Shown: piece after piece, positions 6,960-15,665 of the stretch
Numbering within the stretch: the first letter of the stretch is position 1
Layout: every line of letters begins with the position of its first letter
Source of the DNA: JBAYJY01 sp041664945
GTDB lineage: Bacteria > UBP15 > UBA6099
Direction: 5' to 3'
Length of the DNA: 24,817 nucleotides
NCBI GenBank assembly: GCA_041664945.1
Contig: JBAYJY010000058.1
Span: 1 to 24,817, forward strand
Notes under the pieces: model-generated
The model's database searches: none
Seen by the model: only the letters and a program-made list of their open reading frames with translations
What the model was told of the DNA's origin: nothing
Position numbers and translations under genes: made by a program

Positions 6960-9491
6960 ATGAAAAAGAAAGTGATTAAAGTCACGGGGATTGTCATCAT
7001 TGCGATAGCGCTGGCGGCCGGCGTTTGCCTGAGCGCCGGAAAGAACAAAACCGCCGCCACAAAAGGCAACCGAGGATGGGTTGAGGCCGCTGACAAAACA
7101 GCGGGCGCAACGGCGGGCGCGATCGGCGCTCTCGACGCAAACGGCGAAACGGTCGGGAACTGCCCGCTCAAACACACTGATGTCGCCGTGTCAGTCGCCG
7201 GTTTCATAGCGCGCGTAAACGTAACGCAACAGTTCGTTAATCCATTTAAGGAAAAGATCGAGGCGGTTTACACGTTCCCGATGTCGCAGAACGGGGCGGT
7301 GGACCGGATGGAGATGCGGATCGGCGACCGGACGATCAAGGGGCTGATAAAGCGGCGCGAGGAAGCGCGCCGGATATACGACGAGGCGAAAGCGGCCGGC
7401 CATGCGGCCGGTTTGCTCGATCAGGAACGCCCCAATATCTTCACGCAATATGTGGCGAACATCATGCCCGGCGAAAACATCACGATCAAGATAAGCTACG
7501 TCGAATATCTGGATTATGAGGACGGCTGGTATGCGTTCAGCTTTCCGATGGTTGTCGGGCCGAGATACATCCCCGGCGCCGATGCTACGGGCTGGAAGGG
7601 AACAGGTTGGTCGCCGGACACTGACAGAACGCCTGATGCGTCGCTCATCACGCCTCCGGTGACGCCTGAGGGAACCCGCGCCGGACACGACATATCGCTC
7701 GCCGTAAACATCGACGCCGGCTTGCCGATCAAGGAAATAAAATCGAAGCTGCACGATGTTGTTATAAACCGTAAAGGCGCCGGATCGGCTCGGATCGAGC
7801 TTAAAGATAAGAATACAATTCCGAACAAGGATTTTATTCTCAGATACCGCGTTGCGGGCGCTGAGATTGAGGATGCCGTTCTGACTCACGCGGCCAAAGG
7901 CAAAAAAGGTTTCTTTACTTTGATCGTGCAGCCGCCGCTACGGACGCCGGCCAAGAAAATCTCGCCGAAGGAATTGATATTCGTTATCGATTCCTCCGGT
8001 TCGATGTCGGGATGGCCGATAGAAAAAGCCAAGGAAACGATGAAATACTGTATTGAGAAAATGAATCCGGACGACACGTTTCAGCTAATCGCGTTTTCGA
8101 ACAAGCCGAGGCCGCTGTTTGACAGACCGCAACTGAATACGGCGGCGAACAGGGAGAAGGCGCTGCGGTTCCTCGGCGGCTCGCTCGGCGGCGGCGGCAC
8201 GGAAATGCTCAAGGCGGTCCACATGGTTCTGAAGCGGGCGCCGGACCCGAAACGAGTGCGGATAGTCGCATTCATGACGGACGGTTATGTCGGCAATGAC
8301 ATGGACATTCTGGACAACGTGAAGCGGTACGTCGGAAACGCGCGGTTCTTTTCGTTCGGAGTCGGCAACGGAGTTAACCGGTTCCTGCTCGACGAGATGG
8401 CGCGGATCGGGCGCGGAGAGGTCGAATATGTCGAGCTGAACGCGTCGGGCGCTGACGCCGCGAAGAAGTTCCACGAGCGAATCGCGAATCCGATTCTAAC
8501 CGATATCAAAATCAACTGGGGCGGGCTCCATGTGTCGGATGTGTTCCCTGAGGCGATACCGGACCTGTACAGCAACAGGCCTCTGATAGTCAAAGGCCGT
8601 TATTCAGGAAGCGGGAAAGAGACTGTGACGATCAGCGGGCGGGCGGCCGGAAAACGGTTTGTGAAAAAACTGAAGGTTGATTTTCCGAAAGTAGAAGCGG
8701 CGCATGAAACGCTGGGGCCGCTGTGGGCGCGCGAGCGGATAGCCGAGGTGATGCGAAAGGATTACGGCGGAATCCAGAACGGGAATCCGCGCCCGGAAGT
8801 TAAGGAACTGATCGTCGAGTTGGGATTGGAGTTTAAGCTTGTGACGCAGTACACGTCGTTTGTGGCGGTGGACGAGATGGTGATACGCGAGGGCGGGAAA
8901 ACGAGAACGGTTCCGGTTCCGGTCGAAATGCCGGAAGGCGTTAGCTATCAGGGCGTTTTCGGAGATAGCGAATCGAGTCCGGCATATTCAATTAGCGCTT
9001 TTTCAATGGCGGCTCCGTCTCCGGCTTCGACAGGCTATGCGTACGTCGGCGGCGGCGGTGGATTCCCGGCGAAATTGCAGAAACAGCAATCATCCGGATA
9101 CGCGGCGGTGTTGGAGGGAAAAGTCGAATATGATGTTTCCGCGGGCGGCGCCGTAGGGGGCAAGGATTATTATGGAACAGCGGACGAGAGCAATAAGAAG
9201 GAAGAGAGCCGCCTTGCGCCGGAATTGAGGGGCTTTGCCAAGATGGTCGCCGAAAAAGGCAAAAATGGGAATCTGAAAATCAAAGGAATTGAGGTGAAGA
9301 ACTGGACGGTGACGGTGACGGTGTTGATGAAAGAGCTCACTAAAGAGAATCTCGAAGCGCTGAAGAAGCTGGGGTTCATCAAGCTCGGCGAATCGGCGGC
9401 GGCGAAAGCGGCGGTTGGGACGATAGATGTGCGGAAACTCGAACAGCTTGCAAAGCTCGGGTTCGTTATGTATGTCGAGCCGGTGAAGTGA
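6960..9491 (+). CDS. Secreted VIT and von Willebrand A domain protein
   Basis: The start at 6960 has AAGGAG eight bases upstream and gives a clean Sec signal peptide (MKKKVIKVTG plus a hydrophobic core to about residue 22); the protein has 843 residues. Residues about 67-185 form a VIT domain (vault/inter-alpha-trypsin type), including the usual segments EAVYTFPM and RREEARRIYDEAK. Residues about 337-515 form a von Willebrand A domain with a complete MIDAS: DSSGSMS (Asp344, Ser346, Ser348), Thr414 and Asp441. Such proteins bind ligands through a divalent metal and occur as surface or envelope proteins; some relatives carry sortase signals, but no LPXTG motif or C-terminal anchor is visible here. 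The last 90 residues form a separate alpha/beta module with a repeated L-x-x-L-x-K-L-G-F pattern, ending in YVEPVK. A glycine-rich linker is around 700-730. The ligand is unknown. Confidence 0.88.
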   Translation: MKKKVIKVTGIVIIAIALAAGVCLSAGKNKTAATKGNRGWVEAADKTAGATAGAIGALDANGETVGNCPLKHTDVAVSVAGFIARVNVTQQFVNPFKEKIEAVYTFPMSQNGAVDRMEMRIGDRTIKGLIKRREEARRIYDEAKAAGHAAGLLDQERPNIFTQYVANIMPGENITIKISYVEYLDYEDGWYAFSFPMVVGPRYIPGADATGWKGTGWSPDTDRTPDASLITPPVTPEGTRAGHDISLAVNIDAGLPIKEIKSKLHDVVINRKGAGSARIELKDKNTIPNKDFILRYRVAGAEIEDAVLTHAAKGKKGFFTLIVQPPLRTPAKKISPKELIFVIDSSGSMSGWPIEKAKETMKYCIEKMNPDDTFQLIAFSNKPRPLFDRPQLNTAANREKALRFLGGSLGGGGTEMLKAVHMVLKRAPDPKRVRIVAFMTDGYVGNDMDILDNVKRYVGNARFFSFGVGNGVNRFLLDEMARIGRGEVEYVELNASGADAAKKFHERIANPILTDIKINWGGLHVSDVFPEAIPDLYSNRPLIVKGRYSGSGKETVTISGRAAGKRFVKKLKVDFPKVEAAHETLGPLWARERIAEVMRKDYGGIQNGNPRPEVKELIVELGLEFKLVTQYTSFVAVDEMVIREGGKTRTVPVPVEMPEGVSYQGVFGDSESSPAYSISAFSMAAPSPASTGYAYVGGGGGFPAKLQKQQSSGYAAVLEGKVEYDVSAGGAVGGKDYYGTADESNKKEESRLAPELRGFAKMVAEKGKNGNLKIKGIEVKNWTVTVTVLMKELTKENLEALKKLGFIKLGESAAAKAAVGTIDVRKLEQLAKLGFVMYVEPVK

Positions 9492-9516
9492 CAGCTTCGC
9501 GAAAATAATTAGGAAG

Positions 9517-9551
9517 AAGAAAGGGCGCGGGAAACCGCGCCCTTTCTTGTT
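9517..9551 (+). terminator. Intrinsic terminator after the VIT/vWA gene
   Basis: A 14-base-pair stem (9517-9530 with 9535-9548) contains GGGCGCGG, a GAAA tetraloop and CCGCGCCC, and runs into TTGTT. The T-tract is short but the stem is very stable. Confidence 0.8.
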
Positions 9552-9575
9552 GGAGCGTTGTGAGTCTGCTACAAT
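9547..9575 (+). promoter_or_regulatory. Promoter of the apbE gene
   Basis: TTGTTG (9547-9552) and TACAAT (9570-9575) are 17 bases apart. The -35 box overlaps the tail of the preceding terminator. The predicted start near 9582 is about five bases before the ATG at 9587. Confidence 0.55.
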
Positions 9576-9586
9576 TCGGTCGAATT

Positions 9587-10609
9587 ATGGACATGCGGCT
9601 GAAGAAACAATTCATGCAAATTGTGGCGCTGGCGGCTATCGTGACGGCGGGGTCATTTGCGCATGCGGCCGGAACGGACGCGCTGAAGTCGGCGCGCGAC
9701 ACGCGGCAAATGATGGGCACATTCGTTGAGATAACTGTGTACGACGCGGACGAGGGCAAGGCGAAAGCAGCGCTTGAAGCGGGTTTTGCGGAGATCGCGC
9801 GAGTGGAATCGGTGATGAGCCGATTCGATCCAAAGTCCGAATTGTCGCGCCTGAACCGGTCCGGCGAAAAGATTTTTAAGTGCTCTGACGAACTGTTTAT
9901 GCTGCTTGAGGAATCACGGCGGTATTCTGAACTGTCCGGCGGGGCGTTCGATGTTACAGTTGGACCGCTGATGAAAGTGTGGCGGGACGCCGGCAAGGAA
10001 AAGAAAAAACCGGCGCCATCGGCGGTTGAGGAAGCGCGTTCGCGAGTCGGCTATAAAAAAATCAGGCTCGATCCAGCGGCGAAAACCGCGAGGTTCATGG
10101 TTCCTGGTATGGAAGCGGACCTCGGGGCGATAGCGAAGGGATACGGAGCGGACCGCGCCGCGGCTGCGATCAGGGCGGCAGGCGCTAAGAGCGCTCTCGT
10201 AAACTCGGGCGGCGACATCCGGGCAGTCGGCAAAAAGATGAATTCGAAGCCGTGGACGATTGCGCTCCAGAACCCGCGCGACAAGAAACAGTATTTATTG
10301 AAACTCGCCATTTCCGACATAGGAGTTACGACTTCCGGCGATTACGAGCAGTATTTCGTGACGGGCGGCAGAAGATACTCGCACATTATCAATCCGAAAA
10401 CCGGGACGAGCGAAACCGGCTGCATGAGCGCGACGGTGATAGCGCCGACGGCTATGCAGGCGGACGCGCTTTCGACCACGATTTGCTCTATGGAACCGGG
10501 CGCCGGGTTGAGGCTGATAGGAAAGCTCGGCGGAGTGGAGGCGGCGATCGTAGGGATGGATCGCCGCATTCGCCGTTCGCATGGTTTTTCAAAATATGAA
10601 ACCGAGTAA
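9587..10609 (+). CDS. apbE: FAD:protein FMN transferase, ApbE family
   Basis: ApbE enzymes attach FMN covalently to a Thr or Ser in exported flavoproteins (such as RnfG, NqrC or FMN-binding domain proteins), using FAD and Mg2+. The 340-residue protein begins with a Sec-type signal (MDMRLKKQ, then a hydrophobic run to about 24, ending AHAAG) and shows no lipobox. Family motifs are present in order: MGTFVEITVYD, SRFDPKSELSRLN, GGAFDVTVGPL, ADLGAIAKGYGAD, NSGGDI, TSGDYEQYF, YSHIINPKTG and the Asp in MQADALST. The GTG at 9560 that would lengthen the frame lies upstream of the -10 box, so I prefer the ATG at 9587 (or 9593). There is no Shine-Dalgarno sequence. No substrate flavoprotein is encoded in the window. 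Confidence 0.93.
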   Translation: MDMRLKKQFMQIVALAAIVTAGSFAHAAGTDALKSARDTRQMMGTFVEITVYDADEGKAKAALEAGFAEIARVESVMSRFDPKSELSRLNRSGEKIFKCSDELFMLLEESRRYSELSGGAFDVTVGPLMKVWRDAGKEKKKPAPSAVEEARSRVGYKKIRLDPAAKTARFMVPGMEADLGAIAKGYGADRAAAAIRAAGAKSALVNSGGDIRAVGKKMNSKPWTIALQNPRDKKQYLLKLAISDIGVTTSGDYEQYFVTGGRRYSHIINPKTGTSETGCMSATVIAPTAMQADALSTTICSMEPGAGLRLIGKLGGVEAAIVGMDRRIRRSHGFSKYETE

Positions 10610-10911
10610 ATAGGGTTGCGTTATCGCAATATTACATAATTGGCGCAATAGGATATATCGATGCCCGATTGCGAGTTGAAAACCCCATCAAATATATTTT
10701 TAAGTGACTAAGATCACAAGGCGTCAAAAAGCGTATTATATTATCGTATATTTCGGCGAGATATGAAGCTGGCGGCGAGAAGGCGATTGTAATTGCTTGT
10801 TTGTGATATTAATATACTTTATCCGAGAAGGATAAACAAAAATCATTTTGCGAGAGTTATACGGAAATAAGCAAGGCAGCGATTGCCGATAGGCGAATAG
10901 AAAGCGCGGGT
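10610..10911. promoter_or_regulatory. AT-rich spacer with inverted repeats before the GH2-like gene
   Basis: This 302-base stretch contains no credible gene. It is much more AT-rich than its neighbours. Candidate operator sites are TTTATCC-gagaa-GGATAAA (10818-10836), with perfect seven-base arms, and TTGCG-ttat-CGCAA (10616-10629). A possible promoter, TTGTAA (10787-10792) with TAATAT (10810-10815) at 17 bases, would start transcription next to the first of these sites. These assignments are tentative. Confidence 0.4.
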
Positions 10912-13182
10912 ATGAGAACAGGCTTAACAATAAAAATAGTAACAGCGGCCGCCGCGATAGCGGTTTTGTGTCTGTTGCCCGCGAAACGCGCGAGAGCCGA
11001 CGTGTTCGAGCCGGTTTCTAAATATAGAAAAGTTATTTCCCTTAACGGCATATGGAAATACAATCCGGAAGACGCGAAGGAATTTTCCAAGCCGGAATAT
11101 GACGATGCGAAATGGGCTGAAGTTACAGCGCCTGCTGTCCTTAAGAACGGCGGCAGGGCGGCGGGCGCGGGCTGGTATAGGAAGAGTTTTAATTTGAAGA
11201 GGGATACGCCGTATGAATGGCTGCGGTTCGAGCGGATACTCGACGAAGGCGAGATATGGCTTAACGGAGTGAAGCTGATAAACCCGAAGTTCGAGTCGCC
11301 GCTGGAGGATATGCAGGCGGGGGTTTATGCGCACGCGTGGATGATAAAATGGCCTGAGGTGTTTCAGGCCGGCGATTTGCTGAAGTACGGCAGGGAAAAC
11401 ACGTTGGCGGTGCGTGTGACAGCAGATGCGGCGAGGGCGGCTTCGGGCATCTCGTTCAACGAGGAAGCGCAATTTAAGGGAGTGACTGGCATTGCCGGCA
11501 ACGTGGAGTTGATCGGTCATCCCGCAACTTTTATAAGGGCCGCGGAGAGGATAGCTCCAAAAGAGATTGGCGAAACCGGACTTTGCGAGCACGTTTTCCG
11601 CGTGGTTATAGCCACTTCTGCCATCGGGCGCAGGCCTGTCAAAATCAAACTCTCTGTTTTTTCGGGAAATGGAGAGTTAGAGTTTGAAAAAACAAACAAT
11701 GCGCAGACAGACCCGAACGGAAGCGTAACCGAATTTCGATGGCGGAAGGCGCCGCGTTTTGAGAACTACCGCGCTGTGTTGAGGCTTGAAGACGCAGGAA
11801 ATCGGGCTGACGAAGTGGCGTTGAGTTTTCACGGAACGCTGGTACAGACGTCAGGCAGCGATCTGTACGTCAATGGACAACCATTCAGGATTAAGGGCGT
11901 CGAGGGGCTTCCGGGATTGATTGAAACGGGCGGGGGCAAGGCATCGACGCTGAAAACAGAATGGATGAAGGAGGATATGGACCGGCTTGCCGGAATTGGG
12001 GTCAACACATTGAGGGCGGTGGATCCGCCGACGGAGCTAATGCGTGAAGCCGCGCTGCGCGGCATAATGGTCGTTCCGGTCATTCGCAGCCAGTTGGCCC
12101 GGTCGGTTCTCGCGCTTCGCGATTTTAAAAACGCGCTCTACTGGGACATAGACAGCGATAATCTTCAGGACATCGCATCAGCGCTGCCGGCTATCGCGGC
12201 GCTCGATCCATATCACAGGCCGATTTCCTACTCCGGAGCGATGGATTTGGATTACTCGGGTCGCGCAAATAAATTGATTGCGATTCGCGGCGTCAAATTC
12301 TCAACAGCGTACAATTCCATATGCGGCAACACGGGGTTGGAGCAAAAAACCGGGCGGCCAATAGTATTGATTGACTGGTCGGCGGCGGCGGGGCAGAGGG
12401 ACGGTTATGAAGCGTTTCGCGCGGAGCCTGAATTGAGGCGATCTTGGAAGACCTGCGTAGAGGCAAATAAAACCCGCGGCGCATTTTACTCGTTTTTATC
12501 GGCAAAAGGCTCGAATTCGTACGGCCTTCGGCTCAGCGATTCAATAAAGTGGAACACATTTATGCCCGAGGTTCTAAAACATCTATTCGGCGAGTTCGAG
12601 GTTTCGACGGGACGAGATTCTTACGGCGGCAGCGTTGTTGAATTCAGTTATGACGGATTGACGCCGGCGATAGAGGCGCGCGCATATCTCGCGAACGGAA
12701 ACAAAACGACGCTTGCAAAGAGGGAATCGATGCGGGGAGGACAATCGCTTAGAATCAACATTGCGGCGAACGAAAAGAATTTGACAGCCGTAAGGATCGA
12801 ATATGAAACAAACGGAGGGATTCCCCGCGTATTCAGCGCCGGCGGAGACAAGCCGGTTTTTAACCCGGAAGCGGCTTCGCTGTCGGTTGACAAAAAGCGC
12901 TTGATTGCGGGCCGGGAGAACAAGCTGAGGCTAACCATAAACGGAGGGGCTGATGCCCGCGCGGCCGAAGTGTCGATTGCGACTGGCTCGCCTGGAACCA
13001 AGCTTGCGCCCGCGCGCCGGGGCGTCTCGATTCCTGCAAACGAACGCGTTTCGGTTCCGTTCTCGGTTACGCCCGGCGGTAAGCGCGGCGCCATTCTTCT
13101 GACTGCGATAATAAGATATAAGGATTATCCCGGCGAACCGCAGAAAATATACTTTCCATTAACAATAGAAGGCAAAAAATAA
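10912..13182 (+). CDS. Secreted GH2-like protein, probably catalytically inactive
   Basis: The 756-residue protein starts with a Sec signal peptide (MRTGLTIKIV, hydrophobic core, ending ARA near 29). It has the order of glycoside hydrolase family 2: a sugar-binding jelly roll (about 35-205; LNGIWKYN, GWYRKSF, GEIWLNG), an Ig-like domain (about 225-312), a barrel (about 317-545; LYVNGQPFRIKGV, EWMKEDMDRLAGIGVNTLRA), and two further Ig-like segments to the end. The usual acid/base pair Asn-Glu of WSLGNE is replaced: the segment reads YWDIDSD (410-416). The expected nucleophile Glu of the TE(Y/F)G segment is Asp488 in VLIDWS. The barrel may still bind carbohydrate or serve a structural role. No strong Shine-Dalgarno is visible before the ATG. 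Function beyond the fold is unknown. Confidence 0.8.
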   Translation: MRTGLTIKIVTAAAAIAVLCLLPAKRARADVFEPVSKYRKVISLNGIWKYNPEDAKEFSKPEYDDAKWAEVTAPAVLKNGGRAAGAGWYRKSFNLKRDTPYEWLRFERILDEGEIWLNGVKLINPKFESPLEDMQAGVYAHAWMIKWPEVFQAGDLLKYGRENTLAVRVTADAARAASGISFNEEAQFKGVTGIAGNVELIGHPATFIRAAERIAPKEIGETGLCEHVFRVVIATSAIGRRPVKIKLSVFSGNGELEFEKTNNAQTDPNGSVTEFRWRKAPRFENYRAVLRLEDAGNRADEVALSFHGTLVQTSGSDLYVNGQPFRIKGVEGLPGLIETGGGKASTLKTEWMKEDMDRLAGIGVNTLRAVDPPTELMREAALRGIMVVPVIRSQLARSVLALRDFKNALYWDIDSDNLQDIASALPAIAALDPYHRPISYSGAMDLDYSGRANKLIAIRGVKFSTAYNSICGNTGLEQKTGRPIVLIDWSAAAGQRDGYEAFRAEPELRRSWKTCVEANKTRGAFYSFLSAKGSNSYGLRLSDSIKWNTFMPEVLKHLFGEFEVSTGRDSYGGSVVEFSYDGLTPAIEARAYLANGNKTTLAKRESMRGGQSLRINIAANEKNLTAVRIEYETNGGIPRVFSAGGDKPVFNPEAASLSVDKKRLIAGRENKLRLTINGGADARAAEVSIATGSPGTKLAPARRGVSIPANERVSVPFSVTPGGKRGAILLTAIIRYKDYPGEPQKIYFPLTIEGKK

Positions 13183-13223
13183 CACGATAAAAATATATGA
13201 GTTTAGAGGCAATATAAGCGTTT

Positions 13224-13305
13224 ATTTAGACTAAAATAGATTTAGACAGAATGTTTTGATAAGACGTAATTATGACAAAAAAATAATTCCGCGAAATGCG
13301 CGGAA
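13224..13305 (+). promoter_or_regulatory. Direct repeat and hairpin upstream of the 7TM kinase-like gene
   Basis: ATTTAGAC occurs twice, at 13224-13231 and 13240-13247, exactly 16 bases apart. Further down, TTCCGCG-aaatg-CGCGGAA (13287-13305) is a perfect hairpin without a T-run, ending 27 bases before the ATG. These could be a regulator site and a leader structure. No confident -35/-10 pair was found. Confidence 0.35.
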
Positions 13306-13332
13306 CGAAAGCCGGCGCTGCCGGAGGCATGA

Positions 13333-15024
13333 ATGGCGACATCCGAAACAATGCGATATGTGAATACTGCGATATACATCGCCGCCTTCTTTGCGTTTAC
13401 ATTCGTTCAATATTCGAACTTCAAAGGCCGCCGGCCTGGAAAGCGCTTGTGGCTTGTCGACCTTTTCTATTTTATGATGTGCGTCTGGATTTTCGGCAGC
13501 GCCGTCGAGGAGTTCTTCAGGTTTGGCGCTTTTGGAATGGCGTTTACGAAATTGAAACATTGCGCGGCCATAACGCTTCCCACTGTCTGGCTGCTTATAG
13601 CGTTGACATATTCGAGAATCGAAGCCGGATTGAGTAAACAGTACAAGAGAATGATAGCGTTGATTCTCGTTATACCTGTTGGCGGAATCGCGGCCATAAT
13701 GACAGATGGAGCGCACCATCTTTTTTACGGAACTTTAAGGAACGGATACGGGAACGGGCCGCTGTTTTATGTAATGGCTTCTTCAACGATACTTTTTCTT
13801 GCGGCCGGTCTGTTGATTATGTCGGCGAAACTGTTCGAGACGCGCGCTCCAGGAAGAGAAAATCTTATCGTGCTTCTATCCATGTATGTCGCCGTCCCGG
13901 TTATCGGCAGAGGCATGGAGATTACAAATCTGATTAAGATGGGAACTATAATATCGCCGCTAACGACGGCGATCGGGGCGGTAGCGGCTGTAATAGGCGT
14001 TAAACGGTTCTCGCTTCTGCGCTGGATGCCGCTCTCAATATCCGAAGTCATAGAATCAATGCCGGCGGGCGTGATTGTAATCGACCGGAGCGGCGAACTG
14101 ATGACTCTCAATCCGGCCGCTACGCGCATGCTCGGCATAGAAAACCATGCGGAACTATTAGAACTTATAGAAGAAGTATCCGATAAGCTGTCAGAGAGAA
14201 GGCCGGGAATTAATAATAGTTTCGACCTCGTTTTCGGCGAAAAAACGCTCAGGTTCCAGCGCCTCGAAATTCAAAGGGCGGAGGAAGTTGTCGACGGCAT
14301 GATTATTTCTGTCACTGATGTTTCAGGAGAACATGAGCTGATAGACGCCCAGAAGGATTTCGTAACATCGATGAGTTCTGAAATGCAGCCGCATTTCGAT
14401 TCTGTCCTCAAAAGCCTCGAACGAATAGAAAATACGGCAAAAATATCCAATCCGGATAATCTGGCCGCGTTCGGAGAATTGAGGCGCGCGCGGCTCCGTC
14501 TCGGCCAGCTCGCCGGCCAGCTCGAACTGTTCGGCAAGCTCGAATCAGGCGAATACTCGCCTATGCCGGAATCTATCGATATTATTTCCGTTATCAATGC
14601 CGCCGTGCAGCATCTGAAAGACATTCATGCCGCCGACGGCTGCTCCATCGAGACTGACCTGCCGCTCTCCATCTTTTATAATATCGACCCGGTTCTTTTT
14701 TCCGCTATGGTTGAAAGCCTTGTTTCCGGCCTCGCGAAATACTCCGAATCCAGACATATCACGCTCAAGGCTTATGCCAACGAGGACGGCGTTGTTCTCG
14801 ACGCTTTCTGCTTTTCCGAGGATTGTCTGGCGGACAGAAAAGGCGCAGCGTTCTCTGAATCATTCGCTGATATTTCCGCCAAGCTCGCTATTTCCGACAC
14901 TCGCACGCTCGGCATCGCCATCTGCCGCGCAGTCGCCGCGCTTCTAAACGGACGCTTCAACGTTAACATGGATGTAGATAACAAAATCCAGTTCACAGTC
15001 GTTTTGCCGCAAAGCCCCGTTTGA
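13333..15024 (+). CDS. 7TM-PAS histidine-kinase-like membrane protein lacking the phospho-acceptor His
   Basis: The ATG has GGAGG five bases upstream; the protein has 563 residues. Residues about 10-225 form seven hydrophobic segments like the HisKA_7TM sensor region. A PAS domain follows (about 233-330; MPAGVIVIDRSGELMTLNPAA). The dimerisation helix region reads FVTSMSSEMQPHF (343-355), where active kinases have S-H-E-L-R-T-P-L, so the phospho-acceptor His is Ser349. In the ATPase-like domain (about 445-562) the N-box Asn is replaced (ESLVSGLAKYS, 461-471), and the G1 Asp-x-Gly is not recognisable (CFSEDC). The final GIAICRAVAALLNG resembles the G2 box. It is therefore probably a pseudokinase sensor that signals by conformation or by pairing with another kinase. 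No response regulator gene is adjacent. Confidence 0.85.
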   Translation: MATSETMRYVNTAIYIAAFFAFTFVQYSNFKGRRPGKRLWLVDLFYFMMCVWIFGSAVEEFFRFGAFGMAFTKLKHCAAITLPTVWLLIALTYSRIEAGLSKQYKRMIALILVIPVGGIAAIMTDGAHHLFYGTLRNGYGNGPLFYVMASSTILFLAAGLLIMSAKLFETRAPGRENLIVLLSMYVAVPVIGRGMEITNLIKMGTIISPLTTAIGAVAAVIGVKRFSLLRWMPLSISEVIESMPAGVIVIDRSGELMTLNPAATRMLGIENHAELLELIEEVSDKLSERRPGINNSFDLVFGEKTLRFQRLEIQRAEEVVDGMIISVTDVSGEHELIDAQKDFVTSMSSEMQPHFDSVLKSLERIENTAKISNPDNLAAFGELRRARLRLGQLAGQLELFGKLESGEYSPMPESIDIISVINAAVQHLKDIHAADGCSIETDLPLSIFYNIDPVLFSAMVESLVSGLAKYSESRHITLKAYANEDGVVLDAFCFSEDCLADRKGAAFSESFADISAKLAISDTRTLGIAICRAVAALLNGRFNVNMDVDNKIQFTVVLPQSPV

Positions 15025-15155
15025 CGGACAAGAGGCCGGTTTCATTGCGCATCCTTAAGTTCGTTTTAACGGAGATATTCCATTCGCCGCGCGTTGTGGT
15101 AAAATACTCCACGAGTAAAACAACACGGTATGCGAATGGGATAAGGATAATGCGA

Positions 15156-15665
15156 ATGAAATTTGGAATGGATCACACTTTCGGATGGCCTTTGGAAAAG
15201 ATTGCGCCGCTGCTCGCGCATGAGGAACTGGTCGATTTCGAGGATCTCCCGAATGTAAGCAAGCGTAAATTTCTTGAACGGCGCCGCGAGGGCAACAAGA
15301 CGATAAAGGTTTGCGAATGGAACGTGCACGGGCAGATTCCGAAGGCGGCCCAGAGGGTGATTCGGCCGGAGATGCTGACTTTCACTGAGCGCACGGTGTG
15401 GGACGACGACACATGCACGTTCGACTCGCGAATAGAACCTCATTTTCTGAAGAGCATCGTCACGGTCGCAACGCGGAGCCAGTGGTCAGCCGCCGGACCG
15501 GATAAAACCAAACGCCATATAGATACTTTTCTCGAAGTTCACATTCCGCTGATCGGCCAGATCATGGAGAAAACTGTCGCGGATTATCTCAAGAAGAATA
15601 CCGAGAAGAGCACAGAGGTTATGAAAAATGTCCTCACGCGGCGTCTCGGCCCGCAGACGGCATAA
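15156..15665 (+). CDS. DUF2505 family protein (SRPBCC-like fold)
   Basis: The 169-residue protein begins MKFGMDHTFGWPLEKIAPLL, the typical start of DUF2505 and related START/SRPBCC proteins, which form a helix-grip pocket for hydrophobic ligands. No catalytic motif is expected in this fold. The frame is open further upstream, to a TTG at 15021 that overlaps the preceding stop, but the family alignment and AAGGA at 15143-15147 support the start at 15156 (or ATG 15150). It lies 131 bases after the kinase-like gene on the same strand and may be read from the same transcript. The C-terminal helix (about 135-165) is Lys/Glu-rich. The ligand is unknown. Confidence 0.75.
   Translation: MKFGMDHTFGWPLEKIAPLLAHEELVDFEDLPNVSKRKFLERRREGNKTIKVCEWNVHGQIPKAAQRVIRPEMLTFTERTVWDDDTCTFDSRIEPHFLKSIVTVATRSQWSAAGPDKTKRHIDTFLEVHIPLIGQIMEKTVADYLKKNTEKSTEVMKNVLTRRLGPQTA

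Noticed and set aside
9560..9586. GTG start nine codons upstream for apbE
   Set aside because: It lies upstream of the -10 box, and the signal peptide is better formed from the ATG at 9587.
15021..15155. TTG start overlapping the pseudokinase stop for the DUF2505 gene
   Set aside because: The extra 45 residues do not resemble the family, which begins at MKFGMDH; codon use there is poor.
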